This document shows, piece by piece, positions 25,601 through 35,378 of a stretch of 64,000 nucleotides of DNA. The stretch is from Salminus brasiliensis (Eukaryota; Chordata; Actinopteri; Characiformes; Bryconidae): positions 46,876,094 to 46,940,093 of the forward strand of contig NC_132879.1 in the NCBI RefSeq assembly GCF_030463535.1. The letters run 5' to 3'. Below the pieces are notes generated by a model that ran no database searches, had not been told where the DNA came from, and saw only the letters and a list, made by a program, of their open reading frames with translations. Made by a program: the position numbers and the translations under genes. Each line of letters begins with the position of its first letter. Positions within the stretch are counted from its first letter, which is position 1.

Positions 25601-28600
25601 GTACGCTATAGCAATAAAAAAGCATTTGGACACCCTTACATTACATCTAAAGGAGCTTTTGTGACATCCCATTAGCCCCCTCTTTTCAGCAATATCAGTT
25701 ACCACTGGATTTTGGAGTGTGTCTGTGGGAAGGTTATGAGGTCAGACACTGATGTTGGAACAGAGGGCCTGGCTCTTTGTCTTTGTTGTAGTTCATCGCA
25801 AAGGGGTTAGATGGGGTTGAGGACAGGGATCTGTGTGGGCCAGTCAAGTTCTTCCACACCAACTCACTCAACCATGCCTTTATGGACGGGGGCATAGTCA
25901 TGCTAGAACAGAAGAGAGCTTTCCCCTAACTGTTTCTACAGAGTCTTGGTCTTCTAAAGCATTAAGGTTTCCCTTCACTGCAACTAAGGAGCCTACAGGC
26001 CAACCCCTGAAAACTACCCCATAGCATTATCCCTCCTCCACCAAACTTTACGGTTGGCACAGTGCAGTCAGGCAAGTAACTTTCTCCTGGCAGACTCATC
26101 CATCAAACTGCCAGATAGAGAAGCATGATTCGTCAATCCACAGAACAGGTGTCCACTGCTCCAGAGACCAGTGGCGGTGTGTTTACATTCCAAACCCCTT
26201 TTTGCTGAATTCAAACCTAAACTGGAGCTGGAACTGCTGGGTAATCTTGCCAGAGCTCCAGAACACAAGATTTCATGGGTTAGTGGATGAGAAGTAGGTG
26301 TTGATTAAAAAAGGGAGGAAACACCTTCCAAATATAAGTATCCTGTAGAAAGAAATGGAAAGGTGGGAAGAAATGAGATGAGAAGAAAGTGTGGAGATAT
26401 CAGGCTGGGAGGGTTTGCATTTAGAGTTAGAAGTAACCCGGTGTGGTGAGGCTATTAGATAATAGTATTTTATTTGAATAGTCCACTGTCTTTGCTTTAT
26501 ATTTAAGTATGTGTTTCATTTAACCTAACTTCACCCTAGCTCTTAATTCAACACCTAGCAACGTGACCAGCTGTAATCCTGGACCTGACAGTAACAGCCC
26601 ACTGAAACAAACTGACTGCAGCAGTTTGTATATCTTGTATATACTGTATGTGGAGTGAAACTGCAGGCTATAGTGAGTGGGATGGATGTCTGGTTCTGGC
26701 TGGACCACCCTTTGTCTCCATGGTTACACAGGGTCTGAAGATAATCAGGCAGCATCAGGCTCCGATCATCTAAGTTCCTCTTTCTAGAAATGCTGACTGT
26801 TCCATTTATCTTCACATATATCTCAAGAACACTTCACACGCTCACACACTGCAGTCTGATTGTTATCAAGATGGGGATAGTAGTATGAGGAGACACACAC
26901 ACACACACACATATATATAAATATATACACACATTTTGGAGCTTTTTATACTTTTAATGACTTCTCTCACCTTGTGACTTACATATTTGAAGTAGAAGAT
27001 AATGGTTAGAACTTCCATGCTATTTACAGATTATTCTGTTGGGTTTTTTTTGTACAGTGTATCACCTCTTGCCTCTAAAGATCACTCTGCTCAAGACTAA
27101 TGAGCATATGACCAAGTCAAGATGTAGCTCTATCTGCGTATTACTGTTTCTCAAGTATTTGGCGCCTTTAGCTGGTCTAGTTTTACATAGAGCTCTGCAG
27201 GTGACATCCCGCATAAATAAAAATAATTTTTGGCCACAGGGCCGTGGGGCATCGGACTGAGATCTTGTTCCCGTGTCTTATTCAGTCGTGGACATGACTT
27301 AATTATCTTGTTCCTATGACTTGTTCCCACATTTTACTATGCCATTCCCAAAACGTGATTATCTCATTCTTACACCTTATTATGCCATGCCCACAACTGA
27401 ATTATCCTGTTCCCACACCTTACTGTGCCGTGCCCACAACTTAATTATTAACTTAATTAAAATACCTTACAGTGCCATGCCCATGACTTAATTATCTCAT
27501 TCCTACACTGTACTACGTTTTGACCATGATTTAACTTATCTTGTTCCTATGACTTGTTCCCACACTTTACTATGCCATTCCCAAAACGTAATTATCTCAT
27601 TCTCACACCTTACTATGTAGTGCCTACAACTTAATTATCTGGTTGCCACAAGCTAATTGTCTCATTCCCATGCCATTGGCCATGACTTAATGATCTCGTT
27701 CCTGTGACTTTATTATTTTGTTTCCACATCTTACTAAGTCATTCCCACAACATTATCCCTTTCCTTTTCTTTATTTTGTCTTCCTATTTCTCATTTTATT
27801 TATTTCTATGTTTTTCACATCTCTCGCTCTCGCTCTCTCTCTGCAGTATGGGGTACTGTATTCTGGTGGTGCATGGAGTGAACAGGCTGTGTGCAGTGGT
27901 GGGTCGCTGGGGTGCAGCTGCTCTCACCGTCTCTATGCTGCTGCTGCTCCTCCTCTTCTCCTGGAAGACCGTGCAGCAGAACGAAATCTGGCTCTCCCGG
28001 GAGGCTCTCTTCAGGTGTGTGTGTGTGTGTAACTGAAATATAGAGAGTGTGCTTTTAAAAGATGTCAGGTTCTTTATCTGTCTGAAGGCTATTGGGGAAC
28101 ATGAATAAGAGTGTTGTATTTGTGATGATGGGAGTTTTTGTGCTGCAGTATTAGAGAGAGGGTTCCGTGGGCCTTCTGTGCGTGACCAGGATTTAAATAG
28201 TTCTCTAATTCTTTCATCTCTGTTTTTTCCTGTTCTCTCAGGTCTGGAATTCAAACGTTACCTCACAATGCTAAAGTTCACTACAACTATGCCAACTTCC
28301 TAAAGGACAGAGGACAAAACGAGCAGGCTATTCACCACTACAAAACAGCTCTCAGGTAGGAGTGTGTGTGGCTGTGTTTGAGAGAGAAAGAGAGAAAGAG
28401 AGAGAGAGAGAGATGTGTTCATTCAGGCAAAGAACATCCAAGAACCAATCAGCAGGGGTGTAAGAAAATATTGATATATCATATCATGATACTATGTTCT
28501 AGTTTATATATAAAGATTGTTGGCAGACATTGGTTCATTCTGCATTATGTTTAAACCTTGAACCACTAGAAAGCAGGGCTGTACCTGTACCACTGTTCTG

Positions 28601-30584
28601 ATTGGATAAAAAGCTTTTGATCCACTCAAATATGTGCATATGGTGTGTTTTTCATTCTATGACTTCCTTCAATTTGACTTCACAAAAATATCGCAGTTCA
28701 TTAAATCGTAAACCCTGTATCACGCTGCATCGTATCTCCAGGTTCTTGCAAATACACAGCCCAACCGATCAGCCATAACATTAAATCCACTGACAGGTAA
28801 AGTGAATAACATTGATTTATCACAGTGGCACCTGTCAAGGGACAGGAAATATCAGGCAGCAAGTAAACAGTTCTTGACGTTAATGTGTCGGAAGCAGGAA
28901 CAATGGGCAAGCATAAGGATCTGAGCCACTCTGACTAGGGCTGAACTGTGGTGACTTGATGACTTGGTCAGAGCTTCTCAAAAACATAATTTCCATTTCC
29001 ATTTAAGACATTTAGCAGACACTCTTTTCCAGAGCCACTTTCAAAAGTGATTCACTGTTTATTCCGAAAATACCCTTAGCTAGTTTATATAGACTCAGTT
29101 CCAAAAGATATATTTAAGCTTAGATACTAATAAACATGAACGAGATACTAATAAATACTAATGATACTAATACTAATAAACACAAAAATGATCTTGGAAG
29201 AGATGAGTTCAGACACCCAGGAGAATTTCGGTGCAGGACAGAAAAAAGCCTGGACGTGGATCTTAAGAGACGGCGGGTCAAGCCAAGCCATACTTGAAGC
29301 TGGAAGGGCTCTTGGTACTGAACATCAGGTAGGTCTTGTGGGATGTTCCAGGTATGCAATGGTCAGTGCCTACCAAAGATGCTCTACAAAAGGGCAACCG
29401 ACCTAAAGCATCTGCTGCAAACGTCTGGGTGCCAGATACCACAGGACACCTTCAGGGAGGCAGTTCTTGCCTCGCTGGGTCAGAGCTGTTTTGGCAGCAC
29501 AAGGGGAACCTATACAATATTAGGGAGGTGGTTTTAATGTTATGGCTGAACATTGTATTGTAATGAGTCACGATCATGACATTTTAGTTGATGATTGATT
29601 GCTACACAAGCAATAGCAATTAGCGGTTTAATTGTCTTTTTGTTAATTGTAGGTAGAAAGGTAGAAAACCTCTCACGTCTCTTGCTTGGTTACCATGGTG
29701 ACTGCAACATTAGCATATGGTAATGCTTGTCCAGTGTAAACTTTGAACATCAAAATAGGAATCACATGACACTGGAAATATGGATAACACTAAATATCAA
29801 AAGCAGAGAGACACCGACACCAAGGGTATGGCACTCCTTCTGTTTTCCTGTCAGTAACTCAACTAAGTCATTGGCGGACTGCAGCTTGATCTGCACTTTG
29901 GTTTCTCAGGTCAAGCTTGAACAAGGGATGCGCGATTGTCGCTTGCTCGTAACAGGACAAGCCTAAAGAACTATTGCTATTGACCTGTTTGACCTCAATA
30001 AATGTGTTTTCTGCTTGCTTTTATTTGCAACAACCTAGCAGATGGAACTGCACCCAATTGTAACATAGGCTTGCGAAAACTGATATATCACTGAATAATC
30101 AGGCATAATTGCGATCAGGCAAATTCTGTAATAATTATGGAAGCCCTAGACAGGACCTCCTCCCTTGTTTGGATATCCCTTATCCGTTTAATCCTCAAAT
30201 TATGTGTGAAAGTGAACACGTAATCCTTACTGCTCTTCCGTTTTTCATTTCTCTGGAGCTCACTCCCCCTTCCCACCTCCCCCGTCATCTAGTTCTAAAG
30301 TTTGCATGTATAAAAGGGCCCTCTTGTCATCAGCGAGTCTCAGTGTGGAAGCTGGATGCGTGCGTGCAGTGCTGTGTGTGTTATTTGATGACTCTGGTGA
30401 GAGCTGACGCTGTCTGGCTCAGAGCCTGAAAGCCTAGCGTTCTCTCGGAGCTCTGAGTTCAGCCTAATGAAGTCTCCATAGACCCTCCACTGTGATCCCC
30501 ACCGCCATCACAGCTACTGAGACCAAAACCGTCGGAGCTGCATAGCAGTTGTATTTACTCTATAGTTAGATTATACATTTCCTT

Positions 30585-30632
<48 letters not shown>

Positions 30633-31052
30633 ACTCTCACTCTCTGTAGACTGTACCCTCGGCATGCCAGCGCAATGAATAACCTGGGCACGTTGACTCA
30701 CAGCGTAGAGGAGGCGGAACTCTACTACAGGAAAGCTCTCGACATCAACCCCCAACACAACCGAGCACTCTTTAACCTGGGCAACCTTCTCAAGTAACAC
30801 AGACACACGCACACACCCCTGTGCATCGTTATAGCTTCTGTTCTGCATTAGCGATGATGATGAAAATGATGATGATGATGTTGCTGCTATGCAGGTCCCA
30901 GGGGAAGGAGGAAGAGGCTGAGGGAATGCTGAAGGAATCGATACGCTTCGGGCCGCAGTTCGCTGACGCCTACTCAAGCTTAGCCTCGCTCTACGCTGAC
31001 CAGGTCTCTCTCTCTCTCTCACTTGCTCTCCTTTCTATCTCTCTCACACATA

Positions 31053-31090
<38 letters not shown>

Positions 31091-31117
31091 CTCCCCCTCC
31101 CAATTTCGCTCTCCACC

Positions 31118-31154
<37 letters not shown>

Positions 31155-34100
31155 ATTCATTTCTTTCTCCTATTCTTTCTTTCTGACTCGTCTCGTTTTC
31201 TTCTTTTCTGTCTGTCTCTTATTTACTCTTTGTGTCTCATGTTCTCTCATTCTGTTCTATTTACTTTTTGTCTCTTTTTTTGGTCATTTTCAGTCCTTCT
31301 GTCTTGTTTTGTCTTTCTGTCTCTCATTTTTCATCTTTACGTCCCTCTTTTTTTGGTTTATTTGGTTTTCTGTCTTTCTGTCCTTTTGTAATTTTTTTAT
31401 CTTTCTGTCCCTTATTGTTTGTCCTTTTGTCTTATTTTTCGTCTTTCTGTCCCTTATTTTCTGTCCTGTCTCATTTGTCATTTTCCTGTCCCTCATTTTC
31501 TGTCATTCTGTCCCTGTCCATCTTTTTATCCCTCATTTTCTGTCTTCCTTTTCTAATATTTCATCTTTCTGTCCTTTATTTTCTGTCATGTCTCATTTGT
31601 TAATTTTCTGTCTTTCTGTCTCATTTTTTATCTTTTGATCCCTCATCTTCTTTCTGTTTCATTTTTTGTATTTCTGTCCCTTTTTTGTCCTATTTCATTT
31701 GTCATCTTTGCATCCCTTGTTTTTGTTTGTCTTTGTCTCTCACTTTTTTACTGTCTTTCTGTCTCATTGTCTATCTTTCTATAAATCATTTCTGTCTTTC
31801 TGTCTCATTGTCTATCTTTCTATAAATCATTTCTGTCTTTCTGTCTCATTTCCCATCTGTCCCTTTTTTGTATTCTTTCTGTCTTATTTACATTGTCTTT
31901 TTGTCTCTCATTTTCTTTTGCTTTTCTCTTTCTTATTATTCTTCTTTCTCTCTCACCATATCTCTCTCTGTCAGTTTACATCAGTTTAACATTGCTTTAT
32001 TAAAGGTTTCGAGTGCAGTTTTGCCCAAGCATCAGAACAACAGTCACAATAATAATGACAATAATGATGACAGTAGTAAATAATCTCTCTCTGTCACTCT
32101 CCCTCTTTCTGCTGCTTTACTCATCTTCTTTCTGCCTTGCGATTTCTCTGACCACTTCTATTTGTAGGTCACTGTTTGTTTTGTGCTGCAGTCTGTTTAT
32201 TATATTTTCTGTCCTCTTTTCTCGGCTTGGTTTTCTTCATCATTAGCACATAAGAAATCCAACCATGAGCTCAACCTATTTTAAGTAAATGTGTGAATGT
32301 GTTTTATTACAGAAGCGAGTCGCAGAGGCAAACGAGATTTACACAAAGGGAATTGAGAACTGCCCAGACAGTTCAGACCTCCACAATAACTACGGCGTGT
32401 TCCTGGTGGACACGGGTCAGTGGCACATCGCTTACATCATCTCACAGCAGTAGAAACTCTGCTGTCACACTTGGCTGCAGTGAAACAGCTTCTGTACATT
32501 TATATTATGTATTAAGGCTCATCTAAAATTTACCATTTATATATATATATTTCAGGATTAAATGGTTATTATAGTTATTGTAGTTATTGGTTTTTAAATT
32601 GAATGATACTAATCACTTCCTCCTTTCTCTCTTTTTTTTCAGGTGATGGGGAGGGAGCTGCCATTCATTACCAGCATGCCGTGCGTCTGAAGCCGTCTCA
32701 CTATGTTGCCATGGTGAATCTAGCCCGTCTGCTGCGCTCCTCGAACGGCAGTAAGGAGGCTGAGCTGTGGTATAAGCGGTGAGCTGATGAACTACAGCCC
32801 TCTTAGCAAACCACCAGTTTCATTAATGTTCATTTCTGAATACAGCACGCATCACCGCTGAACTGGAAATTTCTCAGCACGGACCCATATATCCATATAT
32901 ATAAGTCTCTGTGTGTGTGTGTGTTTGTGTGTTTGAATACAGGGCTTTGCAGGTGGTGCGTAAGGTGGATATCCTAACTCCTCTGGGAGCGCTGTATTAT
33001 AACACAGGCAGATACGAAGAGGCTCTGCAGCTTTACAGAGAGGCTGCCACCCTGCAGCCGGAAAACTCTGACATCTGGCTGGCTCTGGTGAGACTAGCAC
33101 TGCCTTGTCCAGGCCCATTTCAGTGCTGCACGTTGTCCAACGGTTTAAAGATTTTCTTTTAATAATGGTTTTGGAAAACATGCTCGTCAGCACTGGTAAA
33201 CAAAGCCGATCTGATTTACATTGATCCTACATGGCCAAGCTTTAAAATGTGTTATCTGATGTAACGGGGTGGACACTGGTGGGGAATTCCTGCAGTGATT
33301 TTGTCTTTGGAGGGAAAGCAGTCTGGCGTCATGGTTAAGGCTGTGTGCCCGCAGACCTGTGTGTTATTTGACGGCTCCAGTGGCTCAGAGCCTGTAAGCC
33401 TGGAGTTCTCACAGAGCTCTGTGTTCAGCATAATGAAGTCTCCATAGACCCTCCACTGTGATCCCCATCACTGTCACAGCTACTGAGACCAAAACCGTCT
33501 GTTCCTCTCTCCTTCTCTCTCTCTCTCTATGCCTCTCTCTCACACTTTTTCTTTTGTCTTTTGCTCCTGTCTCTGTCCTCTGTCACCATCTCTGTCTTCT
33601 TTTTCTGTTCTTTCCGTCTCTGGCACTCTTTTTTTCTCACTCTTTCCACTCCACCTTTTTTATTCCATCTCCCGCCTTCCCTCCCTCCCTTCCCTCCTTC
33701 TCTCCCTCCCTCCCTTCCCTCCTTCTCTCCCTCCCTCTTGCCCTCTCAATCCCTCCCTCTCCCTCTTCCTCCCTCCCTCTCCACCTCTCCCCACTCCCTG
33801 TCCTTCTCTCTCCACATCATCCCTTTCTATGTCTCTCCCCACCCTCCCCCTTTCACCTACCCTCTCTCCCTACCCCTCGTTTCCCTCCCCATCTCCTACT
33901 CTTTTCTCTTTCCTCTCTCTCTTTTTCTCTCCATCTCTCTTCTTCGTTCTCTCCCCTTCCCACCCTCTCTCCCTCTCCATCTATCCCCTCCTCCCCCTTC
34001 CTCTCTCTCTCCCATCCCTCTCTATGTCTCTCTCCCACCCTCCCTTGCACCTTCCCTCTATTCCTAACCCCTCTTCTCACTCTCCCTCTGTCTCATTACC

Positions 34101-34773
34101 CCTCTCTCTCTGTCTTTCTTTCTGTCTACCTCTTCCCCTTTTCCTCAATCTCCCCCCTTTCCACCCCCTCTCTCCATCTCTCTCTCGCCCTTTTCCTCTC
34201 TCCCTCTGAATTTCGTCCCTCTCCCTGTCTCTCTTTCTCTCCCCATCATCCCTCTTCTCCCTCCCTCTCTTTCTCTCCCCATCATCCCTCTTCTCCCTCC
34301 CTCTCTTTCTCTCCCCATCATCCCTCTTCTCCTTCTCCCTCCCTCTCTTTCTCTCCCCATCACCCTTCTCTGTCTCTCTTCCACCTTCCCTCTCTCTCTA
34401 CCCCTCTTCTCACTCTCTCTCTCTCTCTCTCCTTTTTCCTCCCTCCTTCTGCATCTCTTCCCTCTCCCTGTCCCCCTCTCTCTCTCCCAATCATCCCTCT
34501 CTTTGTCTCCCTTCCCCTTCCAACTTTTCATTCATCCTACCCCTCCATTGCTCTTCCCCCTCCCTCTCCATCTCTCCCCCCTTCCCCTTCCTCTCTCTCT
34601 TTCTCTCTCCATCATCCCTCTCTATGTCTCTCTTCTACCTCTGTCTCCCTCTCCTTCTCTCTCCCTCTCTTTACCTCCCTCTTTCTGTCTCTCTTTCTCT
34701 CTCTACCTCTCCATCTTTTTCTTCCTCATTCTCTCCCTCCCTCTTTCCCCCTCCCTTCCTTCTCTCCCTTCCC

Positions 34774-34822
<49 letters not shown>

Positions 34823-35342
34823 TCTCTCTCTTTCCCTCCCTCCAGGCTCAGGTCTTGGCTATGGCAGGCCGCTCTAAGGAAGCAGAGAAAATGACTCTGG
34901 GCATAATTTCCAAAAGCAGCGGCTGCATAGAGTGTTACCGCCTGCTGTCCGCCATCTACAGCAAGCAGGGAAACCACACTGAGGTCTGTGTGTGTGTGTG
35001 TGCGCCATCCTGATTGTGTGTCTTTGCCTGAGCTAAATGGTGCATGCGCTCACTCATTTAAACACCTTGAATCAATTAATATCCACTTAGTCTTCAACCA
35101 TTTATGTTTCCTGTCATTTAAAGCAAATTAGGAATTGTGCTTCACTCAGATTTGGGGGCGGAGCTTTGGTCTGTTGTCTCTGAAGCGAGAATGAATTACA
35201 CACCATTTCTCTCCTTTTCAGTCTTACAGAGGATTACTGTGACCACCTTTATACAGACACTTAGAAAGAAGAGGCCCTCTTAATGGAGTGAGGTGCAAAT
35301 GGAATAGGGGAGAAATTGTGTTTTATTGTTTGTTTGTTTGTT

Positions 35343-35378
<36 letters not shown>

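Larger units (their letters stand above)
24345..27846. other. tmtc1 intron g-h
   Basis: No exon. Contains an A13 run at about 24888, two short (CA)n runs (25127-25145 and 25385-25407), a transposon-like block (25590-26290) and a tandem array (27290-27755). Confidence 0.7.
28356..30649. other. tmtc1 intron i-j
   Basis: No exon. GA repeat at 28380-28412, Tc1-derived copy at 28760-29555, a segment duplicated at 33356, and the CT tract leading to exon j. Confidence 0.7.

Noticed and set aside
27290..27755. Regularly repeated units that could suggest a CRISPR array
   Set aside because: Units are contiguous and degenerate without spacers, within an intron of an animal gene.
31023..31989. Several 100-120 codon open frames rich in Phe, Leu and Ser
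   Set aside because: Low-complexity readings of the cttt/tgtc repeat intron; hydrophobic look is a composition effect, not a membrane protein.
33458..34894. A 478-codon open frame and overlapping ones rich in Ser, Leu and Pro
   Set aside because: They are translations of the C/T tract, with no domain and with a tmtc1 splice acceptor at the end; stop codons are rare in any pyrimidine-only sequence.
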